DNA from: Rhodospirillales bacterium
GTDB taxonomy: Bacteria > Pseudomonadota > Alphaproteobacteria > Kiloniellales > JACOMY01
DNA: 64,000 nucleotides
Direction: 5' to 3'
NCBI GenBank assembly: GCA_014324045.1
Contig: JACOMY010000011.1
Coordinates: 1 to 64,000, forward strand
The notes below the pieces were generated by a model. It worked only from the letters and a program-made list of their open reading frames with translations. It did no database searches and was not told the origin of the DNA. Position numbers and translations under genes: made by a program. This document shows, in pieces, positions 56,921-64,000 of the stretch; the stretch's first letter is position 1; the number at the start of each line of letters is the position of its first letter.

Positions 56921-57811
56921 GTGCCGTATCCATCTCTCGATCCGGAGTTTCTCTCCCAATGGATCGGCCGCAGCGAAGAGCGCCGCGACCGCATCTCCCT
57001 GCGCCAAGCCCGCCTGATGCAGACCACCTTGGAACGGCCGGCCAGCCTAGCGGAGGGCGACCCCCTGCCGCCGCTCTGGCATTGGCTCTACTTCCCGGTT
57101 GAGGTGCCGCTGAGCGGTTTAGGCCGCGAGGGTCATCCGCAACTGGGCGGATTCCTGCCACCCGTCGCTCTGCCGCGGCGCATGTGGGCAGGAGGACGCT
57201 ATGCTTTTCATGCGCCTTTGCCCTTGGGCACAGACGTGCAGCGGCACTCCACTATCAAGACCGTGTCCGTAAAGGAAGGAGGCAGCGGGCCGCTGTGCTT
57301 CGTGACCGTCGAGCACAGCTTCTTCATCGCCAACCGCATCTGCCTGGTAGAAGAGCACGACATTGTCTACCGTGACGCCCCCAAGCCCGGTGCACCGCCT
57401 CCTAAACCGCAACCGGCCCCGCAGGACTGCGACTGGCAGCGCAGGGTTGAACCGAGCCCGATACAGCTGTTCCGCTATTCGGCCCTGACCTTCAACGCTC
57501 ACCGCATCCACTACGATCGCGACTATTGCCGCGATGTCGAGGGCTACCCCGGTCTTGTCTTTCACGGACCTTTAACCGGGACGCTGCTAGCGGATTTAGC
57601 AGCCAGCGCGGTCGGCCGGCCGCTGGCCTCCTTCTCCTTCCGGGCCGTGGCACCCTTGTTCGACACTGCGCCCTTCACCATACATGGTAAGCCTGCACAA
57701 GGCGGCGCCAGCCTCTGGGCAGCAACACCTGACGGCGGCCTGGCAATGACGGCAGAGGCCAGATTCGCCGAGGCCGGATTCGCCAAGAACGAGGTGCTTG
57801 AACCTGCCTGA
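56921..57811 (+). CDS. MaoC/HTD2-like hydratase (mesaconyl-C4-CoA hydratase-like)
   Basis: The 296-residue protein from a GTG at 56921 (GGAGG eight bases before) is a double hot-dog dehydratase of the HTD2/mesaconyl-CoA hydratase kind. Signatures are IGRSEERRDRISLRQARL, PLPPLWHWLYF, HPQLGGFLPPVALPRRMWAG, and the catalytic C-terminal LTFNAHRIHYDRDYCRDVEG, where Asn-His-Asp are seen. A longer upstream frame exists but lacks a site and family sequence. Members hydrate mesaconyl-C4-CoA or itaconyl-CoA to citramalyl-CoA. It is divergent from the TRAP operon; a link with mcl1 (25582) is possible. Confidence 0.8.
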   Translation: MPYPSLDPEFLSQWIGRSEERRDRISLRQARLMQTTLERPASLAEGDPLPPLWHWLYFPVEVPLSGLGREGHPQLGGFLPPVALPRRMWAGGRYAFHAPLPLGTDVQRHSTIKTVSVKEGGSGPLCFVTVEHSFFIANRICLVEEHDIVYRDAPKPGAPPPKPQPAPQDCDWQRRVEPSPIQLFRYSALTFNAHRIHYDRDYCRDVEGYPGLVFHGPLTGTLLADLAASAVGRPLASFSFRAVAPLFDTAPFTIHGKPAQGGASLWAATPDGGLAMTAEARFAEAGFAKNEVLEPA

Positions 57812-58072
57812 TACACTTGGCCCGATACACATGGCGAGCCAATCGAGTAGGGGCAGAGGCGTGGCGGTGTCTTCAAGCGCCTTCGGTTAAGGGTCAGTCC
57901 CAAGGCGGTGGCGGCCGCCATCGGGGCCTCGGGACACTCCAGAGGCGGATAGTGGCCCGTCAAGCGATGCGGGTGCAAAAACCCTTGTCCACAAGAATCA
58001 TGCCCAGCGGACAATTCCAATCGCGAAGCGGCTTGCCTATGGTTCGGGCGGGTATGCTTCAGGAGACCGTTC

Positions 58073-59116
58073 ATGTCTGACACCATTCACAGCCGCGTGG
58101 CGATTATCGGTTCCGGAGCAGCCGGTCTAACCGCAGCCATCTACGCCGCGCGCGCCAATCTCAAACCCCTGGTGATCGACGGCCTGCAGCCAGGAGGACA
58201 GATGACGATCACGACGGAGGTAGAGAATTTTCCAGGCTTCGCGGAGCCCATTCAGGGCCCCTGGCTCATGGAACAAATGCGCGCCCAAGCCAAGAACGTC
58301 GGCACCCGATTTGAAGCCGACCTGATCGCCTCGGTCGATTTCGCCAAGCATCCCTTCACTCTAGTCGGCGACAGCGGGCGGCACTACAAAGCCGATGCCG
58401 TGATCGTTGCCACCGGTGCCCAGGCACGTTGGTTGGGCCTGCCCTCCGAGCAACGCTTCAACGGCCGCGGAGTCTCCGCTTGCGCCACCTGCGATGGCTT
58501 CTTTTACCGTGGCAAGGATGTCGCCGTGGTAGGCGGCGGCAACACTGCGGTGGAAGAAGCGCTCTATCTAGCGCAGATCTGTCAGTCGGTCACCCTGATC
58601 CATCGCCGCGACTCTCTGCGCGCCGAGAAGATCGGTCAGGAGCGTCTGCTGGCCCACCCGAAGATCTCCGTCGTCTGGAATAGCGTAGTCCACGAGGTCC
58701 TGGGCGGCAGCGGCCCTATGGACGGCGTCACTGCAGTCGCGATCAAGGACGTAGTCACCGGAGGCGTCACCCAGCTTCCCGTCGAAGGTCTCTTCGTCGC
58801 CATCGGTCATGACCCGGCGACCGCCGTCTTTAAGGATGTGCTGGAGATGGACGAGAATGACTACCTGATCGCCGAGCCGAATTCGACCAAAACCGCGATT
58901 CCAGGCGTCTTCGCCGCCGGCGACTGTGTGGACAAGGTTTTCAGACAAGCCGTTACGGCTGCGGCCATGGGCTGTATGGCGGCTCTGGAAGCCGACCGCT
59001 GGCTGGGCACAGAAGCCCACCGCCTGACCAAACTGCCACCTAGCCGCAAAGGACTGGGCGTGAGCTCGGCAGGGTCGCGGCGGATCGCCGGACAACCCGG
59101 TCTGTCCGTAGTTTAG
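58073..59116 (+). CDS. trxB: Thioredoxin reductase
   Basis: The 347-residue flavoenzyme has the FAD motif VAIIGSGAAGLTAAIYAARA, the redox motif CATCDGFFYRG, the NADPH motif VVGGGNTAVEEALYLA, and the second FAD motif VFAAGDCVDKVFRQA. It reduces thioredoxin with NADPH. The ATG at 58073 has a caggagac site. The C-terminal extension beyond about residue 320 is longer than in E. coli. The adjacent regulator gene is an LsrB/VtlR type, the neighbour usual in rhizobia. Confidence 0.95.
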   Translation: MSDTIHSRVAIIGSGAAGLTAAIYAARANLKPLVIDGLQPGGQMTITTEVENFPGFAEPIQGPWLMEQMRAQAKNVGTRFEADLIASVDFAKHPFTLVGDSGRHYKADAVIVATGAQARWLGLPSEQRFNGRGVSACATCDGFFYRGKDVAVVGGGNTAVEEALYLAQICQSVTLIHRRDSLRAEKIGQERLLAHPKISVVWNSVVHEVLGGSGPMDGVTAVAIKDVVTGGVTQLPVEGLFVAIGHDPATAVFKDVLEMDENDYLIAEPNSTKTAIPGVFAAGDCVDKVFRQAVTAAAMGCMAALEADRWLGTEAHRLTKLPPSRKGLGVSSAGSRRIAGQPGLSVV

Positions 59117-59240
59117 TCCCCTGGCAATTCGGCCACACCCCGTGTCATTCTAGTCCGAACCGGCAAAATGAACGCAGCCGACCTAGGCGAATCTTCTATA
59201 TGACAACTGGACAATCTTGTCGAATGGACGGTAGATGGCA

Positions 59241-60131
59241 ATGGATTGGGATAAGTTGAGGATCTTTCATGCTGTGGCGGAGGCTGGCAGCTTTACGCAT
59301 GCTGGAGAGCAGCTGAACTTGAGCCAATCGGCGGTTTCTCGCCAGATTAGCGGACTTGAGGAAAGCCTGAGCGTTCCTCTGTTTCATCGTCACGCGCGCG
59401 GCTTGCTTCTGACCGAGCAGGGCGAACTGCTCTATCGAACCGCTCACGAGGTCTTCGGCAAACTCGCCATGATTGAGGCGCAGCTGACCGAAAGCAAGGA
59501 TCGACCGAAAGGCCCTCTGAAGGTTACGACGACGGTGGCCTTTGGCTCGACCTGGCTGGCGCCCCGGATACGCGATTTCATGGAGCTTTATCCCGAGATC
59601 GGGCTGCATCTCATCCTGGCCGATCGCGAGTTGGATCTGTCGATGCGCGAGGCTGACGTCGCTGTGCGGATGATGCCGCCGCGCCAGGCCGACCTGATTC
59701 AGCGCCACCTGATCACCATGCATGTTCAGGCCTACGCTTCCGCGGACTATCTAAAGCGCCACGGACCAGTGAACTCGGTCGAGGACCTCGACCATCACAA
59801 GCTAATCGTCTACGGCGAGGACAAGCGCCCACCGGTGCCCGACGTCAATTGGCTGCTACACAGCGGCCGTCGCGGTAGCGGGCCGCGCAAGCCGGCACTG
59901 AGCCTCAACAACGTCTACGGCATCCTGCAAGCCGTCATGGCCGGCGCAGGCATCGCCGCCCTGCCGGAGTTCATGGTGAACAAGCAAAGCGATCTGGTGC
60001 CCGTGCTGCCCGATATGGAGGGCCCGCAGATCGACACTTACTTCGTCTATTCCGAGGAACTACGCTCCACCAAGCGGATCGCCGTTTTTCGCGACTTCCT
60101 CCTGCGGAAAATCGCCGAGACCGGCTTCTGA
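59241..60131 (+). CDS. lsrB: LysR-family regulator (LsrB/VtlR-like)
   Basis: The 296-residue protein begins MDWDKLRIFHAVAEAGSFTH and AGEQLNLSQSAVSRQIS, essentially the N-terminus of LsrB of Sinorhizobium and VtlR of Brucella; a start two codons earlier at 59235 is possible. The HTH lies at about residues 15-45, and the co-inducer domain at 90-290. In those organisms it controls oxidative-stress and lipopolysaccharide genes and, as VtlR, activates an AbcR sRNA encoded next to it. It lies 124 bases downstream of trxB, the same order as in rhizobia, and an AbcR-like sRNA lies about 200 bases after it. Confidence 0.88.
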   Translation: MDWDKLRIFHAVAEAGSFTHAGEQLNLSQSAVSRQISGLEESLSVPLFHRHARGLLLTEQGELLYRTAHEVFGKLAMIEAQLTESKDRPKGPLKVTTTVAFGSTWLAPRIRDFMELYPEIGLHLILADRELDLSMREADVAVRMMPPRQADLIQRHLITMHVQAYASADYLKRHGPVNSVEDLDHHKLIVYGEDKRPPVPDVNWLLHSGRRGSGPRKPALSLNNVYGILQAVMAGAGIAALPEFMVNKQSDLVPVLPDMEGPQIDTYFVYSEELRSTKRIAVFRDFLLRKIAETGF

Positions 60132-60334
60132 GGATACTGGCATGGGAGCACGCAAACCTAAGGTCCCATTGCGCTCATACTGCCGGCCAAGCCCTTACCG
60201 GCAGCGGATTGCTTGCTGTGAGACGATTTCACCTGCATGCAGAGTTCGCATAGCACCCGTGAGATAAGACCGATGGACCGGGTCAGCAGCCAAGACTATC
60301 TCTCCAATCGTGATTGCTGCACAGTGCAGTGATC

Positions 60335-60452
60335 GTCGGGTTCCCGGACCTCCACCGGGAATTCAGGGCTCATTGAGGTGGGTCCTACGTCTCCCAGACG
60401 TGAAACCTCCCTGTTCAACTTGCCGGGAAGTCATGACTTCCCGGCATTTTTC
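60335..60452 (+). ncRNA. Candidate AbcR-like sRNA (anti-Shine-Dalgarno loops, intrinsic terminator)
   Basis: Three hairpins are seen. The first is TTCCCGG/CCGGGAA with loop ACCTCCA. The second is GAGGT/ACCTC enclosing ACGTCT/AGACGT with the loop rich in CCC, giving CTCCCAG. The third is a perfect 24-base palindrome followed by five T. The loops carry CTCC-type anti-Shine-Dalgarno motifs, as in the AbcR (alpha-r15) and mmgR families, and AbcR genes adjoin vtlR in Brucella and Agrobacterium. The 5' end is uncertain. A CTGCAC-A-GTGCAG palindrome at 60317-60329 just upstream may be a regulator site. A 3' half alone would be about 75 bases, like mmgR. Confidence 0.55.
60422..60451 (+). terminator. 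Rho-independent terminator of the AbcR-like sRNA
   Basis: GCCGGGAAGTCA and TGACTTCCCGGC form a perfect palindrome at 60422-60445, followed by A and five T. About ten base pairs with a short loop can form, a strong intrinsic terminator on the plus strand. Confidence 0.85.
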
Positions 60453-60839
60453 TTGCGCCCGGCAGGCTGTTACCCGGTGCACCCGCGTCGGCGCCTATCA
60501 GGTCTAGGCGGTATGGGGTTATTTCAAAACTACGATAAGGCTGGGCCTGATCGCTAACAAGCAGAGCGTCTGGAACTCCGTCCAATAATCAAGAAGCCGC
60601 TTTCGGGTTGCCAGCAGGCACTCAGGCTGTAGCGGAAACCAGCCGCCAAAGTGCAGCAGATGGAGCCCCATTGGCGGAATTGAATCGCTCTATGGCTTCT
60701 CCGGAGCAAGAATAACGGTGAAGATTGCCGTCTCCGCCAAAATCCAGAACCAGAATTCAAAAAATGGCTGCCACACCCGGTCGTCGACTGCTGCCGGTTT
60801 CCTCGCTCACCCAGGTTCCCGCCCCCTTATGCGCCCACC

Positions 60840-61373
60840 TTATGCGAAGGTCGGGTCGTGGCGGACCACGGCCGCATTCTCGACGCTGCGACCGGTCAGC
60901 CCGCGAATGAAGCCCCAATGCGAGACCACCAGGGTCTCGGGCCAGGCTGGATGCCGGACCGCCTCACTCCGAAAGTGGAAGCAGCGCTGCATCAACTCTC
61001 TCTCACTCTCGTCGGGATAGCGCCACCACTCCTCCGCTAGATCGCGAAAATCGACGGCTGGGAAACGCGCCTTCAGTTCGCTGCGCGGCGAACCGATGTC
61101 GCAAACGAAGAAGGCTCGCTCAGAGACCAGGGGCTCCACTTCGGTGGTGATATCAAGCGCCTCGGCCAAGATTTCCGCCGTTTCCAGCGCACGCCAATAG
61201 GGAGACGACAGCAAGCGGGTCACCCTCTGCCCGTCGGCGATCAGACGTTCGGTAGCCGCCCGAATCTGCCGGCGTCCCTCCTCCGTCAATCTTGGATCGA
61301 CGATCCCGGGGTCCACCCGCGTCTTGACGAAGTGATTGTTGAAATGCGATTGTCCGTGACGAATCAGCAGCAT
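60840..61373 (-). CDS. Histidine phosphatase family protein
   Basis: The 177-residue protein has the RHGQS motif near residue 5 (LLIRHGQSHFNN), LTEEGRRQIRAA, SSPYWRALETAEI with the second arginine, EP...SERAFF, and the second catalytic histidine in VVSHWGFIRGL near residue 158. These fit the phosphoglycerate-mutase-like phosphatase branch. The substrate is not indicated. The ATG at 61373 precedes the catalytic motif directly, as is usual, although a longer frame reaches 61421. Confidence 0.88.
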   Translation of the reverse strand: MLLIRHGQSHFNNHFVKTRVDPGIVDPRLTEEGRRQIRAATERLIADGQRVTRLLSSPYWRALETAEILAEALDITTEVEPLVSERAFFVCDIGSPRSELKARFPAVDFRDLAEEWWRYPDESERELMQRCFHFRSEAVRHPAWPETLVVSHWGFIRGLTGRSVENAAVVRHDPTFA

Positions 61374-61610
61374 TCCCGAAAACCTCGTAGCCGGCGGCGG
61401 GTTACCGCCCCTCCACCTCAAGTATAATTGCAGTGCCGGAATCTTCTTGTGCGCTTGCTCTTTAGCCGAAAGAGGCCTATCTTGCCAGTAACGGTAGGCT
61501 AGGCGTTTTGGACGCTCAAGACGGCGAACGAAGCGGTTGGCGAGGGCAGCAGGTCCTCATCTCCTAGAATCTCCAGCACGCGGCCATTGGCCGAACCATG
61601 GGGTAACGCC

Positions 61611-62318
61611 TTGGAATACTACGATCTCATTCTTTTGGCTGTTATTGCCGGCTTCATCATCCTGCGACTGCGCAGCCATCTCGGTCGCCGCACCGGCCAT
61701 CAGGAGCCGATGGATCCCTTTGCCCAGCAGGGCCGGGAACAAGCGGAGAGCCAAAATTCGGAGGAGCGCGTGCTACAGTTCCCCGATCGCTCGGCCGAGA
61801 CGGAGAAAGAGGATGAGCGTCTGCCCGACATCGGCCGCAACGACGTTCCCAGCCACTCGGTCCCAGCTGACAAGGGTGTAGCCGCCATCAAGGGCGTCGA
61901 CCTCAGCTTCGATGAGGCCGCTTTCGTATCGGGTGCCCGCATGGCCTTCGAGATGATCGTGAACAGCTATGCCGGCGGCGACATCAAGACTCTGCGTCCC
62001 CTGCTGGCCAACGAGATTTTCGAGGAATTCGCAAGCGCCATTCGCACACGCGAAGACGCTGGCGAATCATTGGAGACCACCCTAGTCAGCGTCACAGAGG
62101 CTGAAATCGTCGAGGCAGAGCTGCAAGGAAAGACCGCGTTCGTAACCGTTCGCTTCCGCTCGGAACAGATCAACGTGCTGCGCGACGGACAGGGCAAAAT
62201 CATCCAAGGCAGCGAACAGGGGGTCGATACCGTCACCGACCTTTGGACCTTCGCGCGCAACACCCGCAGCCGCGATCCGAACTGGACCTTGGTCGCGACC
62301 GATTCGCCGGAAGATTAG
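61611..62318 (+). CDS. Tim44/TimA-family membrane-associated protein
   Basis: The protein has 235 residues from a TTG at 61611; a TTG at 61587 would add eight. One N-terminal membrane helix (LILLAVIAGFIILRLRSHLG, about residues 4-23) is followed by LGRRTGHQEPM, a hydrophilic linker, and a Tim44-like domain from about residue 100 (AAFVSGARMAFEMIVNSYAGGD, LRPLLANEIFEEFASAI and AFVTVRFRSEQIN). The length and order match alphaproteobacterial TimA, ancestral to mitochondrial Tim44. Family members may help membrane insertion or stress, but the bacterial role is not clear. Confidence 0.85.
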   Translation: MEYYDLILLAVIAGFIILRLRSHLGRRTGHQEPMDPFAQQGREQAESQNSEERVLQFPDRSAETEKEDERLPDIGRNDVPSHSVPADKGVAAIKGVDLSFDEAAFVSGARMAFEMIVNSYAGGDIKTLRPLLANEIFEEFASAIRTREDAGESLETTLVSVTEAEIVEAELQGKTAFVTVRFRSEQINVLRDGQGKIIQGSEQGVDTVTDLWTFARNTRSRDPNWTLVATDSPED

Positions 62319-62384
62319 CCCTCCTCATTGGCGCGGGCCAAGCTAGCCGCTCATACTCGGCCATATGACTGGCAGAAGCCTTTC

Positions 62385-63025
62385 TACTAGCGCACCATGT
62401 CGGCGTCCGGAACGAGAGAACTAACCGGCGATCCAATGGGCACCCTCCGAGGCTAGGAACGCTACGGGCCGGGACAACGTGCTGCAGCAGTCCGCGACCC
62501 TTGACCGCCTGCGGCATCTCGATGAAGCCGAAGGCCTTTTCGTGGGGCGAGATCTGTCGCACGATATCGATCAGACCCGGCGCCACACAGTTGGCTGCGA
62601 TGGCATGGCATCCCAGGCTGCGTCGCGAAGGCGCGGATGAAGAACAGCACGCCGCCCTTGGAGGCCAGATAGTGGGCCATATTCGGCGTTCCGGCATGCA
62701 AGGAGTTGGAAGTGATGTTGACGATTCGCTCGTAGCCGCTCTTGCGCATGAGGTCAGAGCCCGCCCAGCACATCAGTAAGAGGCCGTCTAGGTTCATCCG
62801 CAACACGCGGTGTCACTCCCCGAAGGTCAGCGCATCCCAAGGAACGAAGGGCACGATGGCCGCTGCGTTCACCAGCACATACAACTAGCCGCAGCAACTT
62901 CGACCCGTGCGAAGAGAGTAGAGACCTGGTGCGGCTCGCCCACCGTTCAACGACAGCCCGGCCCAGATCTTGCGCCGCGCCGGAGACCAAGGCCACCCGT
63001 CCGGGGAAACGCTGCAGGTGACGCC
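62385..63025 (-). pseudogene. Broken pyridoxal 4-dehydrogenase-like SDR gene
   Basis: Fragments in three frames assemble to one short-chain dehydrogenase. The Rossmann part is VALVSGAAQDLGRAV near 63000-62950. The centre reads RMNLDGLLLMCWAGSDLMRK, IVNITSNSLHAGTPNMAHYL with the catalytic serine, and YLASKGGVLFF with the Tyr-x-x-x-Lys pair. Downstream, ISPHEKAFGFIEMPQAVKGR and AFLASEGAHWIAG are followed by a TAG. The SPHxxAFGFxEMxQAxKG stretch resembles pyridoxal 4-dehydrogenase of Mesorhizobium loti. It lies 21 bases after the aminotransferase gene, as expected for a vitamin B6 degradation cluster. Confidence 0.7.
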
Positions 63026-63046
63026 CCCTTCTTGTTTGCGGATTCT

Positions 63047-64000
63047 CTAAACCTCCCCGGCCACAATTTCGGCCAGAACCGCGGCCTGTCCGGCTGCCAC
63101 ATCCAGTGGTTTACCCAGCGTCGCGAAAGCGCCACCCAAGGCCGCAATCGCCACCGCAGCATAGATCGGCTCCGCCACTGGCCCCATGTGACCAATGCGG
63201 AAAAGCTTGCCTTCTGTGTTGGCCACACCGCTGGAGAAGACCACGCCGAACAACCGTCGCGCCGCTGCCAGCAGCTGGGCGCTCTCGATCTCCTCCGGCA
63301 GTGTTACTGCGGTACAGGTCGGGGCCGCAATTTCCTCCTGCGCAGCCCAGAGCTCAAGCCCCATGGCCTTGATTCCGGCCCGGCAGGCCCTGCCGGTCAG
63401 CGCATGGCGCGCCCAAACAGCTTCCGGTCCCTCTTCAAGGTAGCCCGAGATCGCTGCTTCCAACCCGTTGATCGCCGCCACCGAGGGTGTGAAAGGAAAA
63501 TCTTTACCGCTTCGCCAAGCCTCCTTCCAATCGAGCAGACTCAGAATCGAGGCGCGCGGCGCCGTCGGGTTGGCCTCCATATGCGCCCAAGCCGGTTCGC
63601 TCACCGCCAAGACCGAGAGGCTGGGCGGACCGCCGAGGCACTTGCCCGGTCCGGTGATGAAGACATCGGCCAGGCAGTCTTTTGGGTGGATCGGCATGCC
63701 GGCGAAGGAGGAGACCGCATCGACGATCAGGAGGGCGCCGCGATCGTGCACGATGCGCCCGATCTCCGCCACTGGGTTCAACGTGCCCGAAGGTGTGTCG
63801 TGATGGACGACCGAGACCACGCGGATCTCCGGATGGGCCTTGAAGGCAGCCTCTACTGCAGCCGGATCGATCGCCTCGTTGAAGGGAACCTCGATCTCCT
63901 CGACCCGCCTGGCCGTGCGGGCAGCCCAATAGCCGAAGCCCTTCCCGTAGACGCCGGAGGCCAGATTCAAGACTAAATCCTCATTGCCGATCAGGGACGC
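63047..64000 (-). CDS. ppaT: Pyridoxamine--pyruvate aminotransferase (5' end beyond window)
   Basis: The frame is open to the window edge and encodes the last 317 residues of a class V aminotransferase. The segment LNLASGVYGKGFGYWA, the PLP-site lysine in FITGPGKCLGGPP, and FTPSVAAINGLEAAI with GPEAVWARHALT match pyridoxamine-pyruvate aminotransferase of Mesorhizobium loti closely; alanine-glyoxylate or 2-aminoethylphosphonate transaminases fit less well. The reaction gives pyridoxal and L-alanine from pyridoxamine and pyruvate. The conversion of pyridoxal would be the next step, but its enzyme gene downstream is broken. Confidence 0.85.
   Translation of the reverse strand, partial: ASLIGNEDLVLNLASGVYGKGFGYWAARTARRVEEIEVPFNEAIDPAAVEAAFKAHPEIRVVSVVHHDTPSGTLNPVAEIGRIVHDRGALLIVDAVSSFAGMPIHPKDCLADVFITGPGKCLGGPPSLSVLAVSEPAWAHMEANPTAPRASILSLLDWKEAWRSGKDFPFTPSVAAINGLEAAISGYLEEGPEAVWARHALTGRACRAGIKAMGLELWAAQEEIAAPTCTAVTLPEEIESAQLLAAARRLFGVVFSSGVANTEGKLFRIGHMGPVAEPIYAAVAIAALGGAFATLGKPLDVAAGQAAVLAEIVAGEV

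Noticed and set aside
60280-60452. 6S RNA or SRP RNA as identity of the structured transcript after lsrB
   Set aside because: The single long hairpin with a central bubble of 6S RNA and the GGAAG tetraloop region of SRP RNA are absent, while three separate hairpins with CTCC loops fit AbcR or mmgR better.
63047-64000. Assignment as phnW (2-aminoethylphosphonate transaminase) to complete the phnA-phnY pathway
   Set aside because: The sequence follows pyridoxamine-pyruvate aminotransferase closely, and the neighbouring broken SDR gene fits vitamin B6 degradation.

Overview
The window looks like a piece of a high-GC alphaproteobacterial chromosome, most like Rhodospirillales or Kiloniellales. 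The grounds are family composition: an mreBCD-mrdA-rodA cluster, heterotetrameric sarcosine oxidase (soxBDAG) beside formate-THF ligase, an L-malyl-CoA lyase, a Tim44-like protein, a bactofilin, and a trxB-lsrB/vtlR pair followed by an AbcR-like sRNA. The placement is inference; there is no rRNA in the window.

Layout. 1-2.3 kb: two tandem sulfotransferase genes on the minus strand, the first cut by the window edge. 2.9-6.0 kb: a TTC38-like TPR gene whose 3' end is repeated 1.8 kb further on, bracketing an AT-richer island with a Clp-fold serine protease and a small partner. 6.2-13.8 kb: the rod-shape cluster mreB, mreC, mreD, mrdA, rodA, with a decayed DNA methylase/RelE cassette wedged between mreB and mreC. 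13.9-17.4 kb: tRNA-Lys, a two-HTH protein, and the phosphonoacetate pathway genes phnA-phnY. 17.5-19.4 kb: a dead restriction endonuclease gene and its surviving adenine methyltransferase. 20-25.4 kb: DUF2889, CorC/CNNM protein, aroB, aroK, a small membrane protein and xerD. 25.6-35.3 kb: mcl1, accA, tRNA-Thr, two pseudogenes, bactofilin, a PfkB kinase, typA, a lipoprotein, a frameshifted MFS transporter and a divergent SufR-like regulator. 35.4-43 kb: fhs, sarcosine oxidase and ogt. 43.2-48.6 kb: an IS5 relic, then a four-gene MORC/MutL-like restriction-modification island (DNA methyltransferase, SF2 helicase with an amber stop, PD-(D/E)XK-like protein, GHKL ATPase). 49.5-52.9 kb: broken gabT and its broken regulator, a membrane protein, trpF and an Hpt-domain remnant. 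53-57.8 kb: a PEP mutase/isocitrate lyase family enzyme, a TRAP transporter and a MaoC-like hydratase. 58-62.3 kb: trxB, lsrB/vtlR, an AbcR-like sRNA, a phosphatase and a Tim44-like protein. 62.4-64 kb: vitamin B6 degradation, with a broken pyridoxal 4-dehydrogenase and a pyridoxamine-pyruvate aminotransferase cut by the window edge.

Two themes link the region. The first is gene decay: about a dozen genes are broken by stops, frameshifts or deletions, and several breaks coincide with short tandem duplications of 12-19 bp, which also occur in intergenic DNA. The second is repeated arrival of restriction-modification or defence DNA (three separate cassettes, of which two are largely dead and one is intact except for a nonsense codon). 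Housekeeping operons are intact, so decay is concentrated on accessory and catabolic functions.
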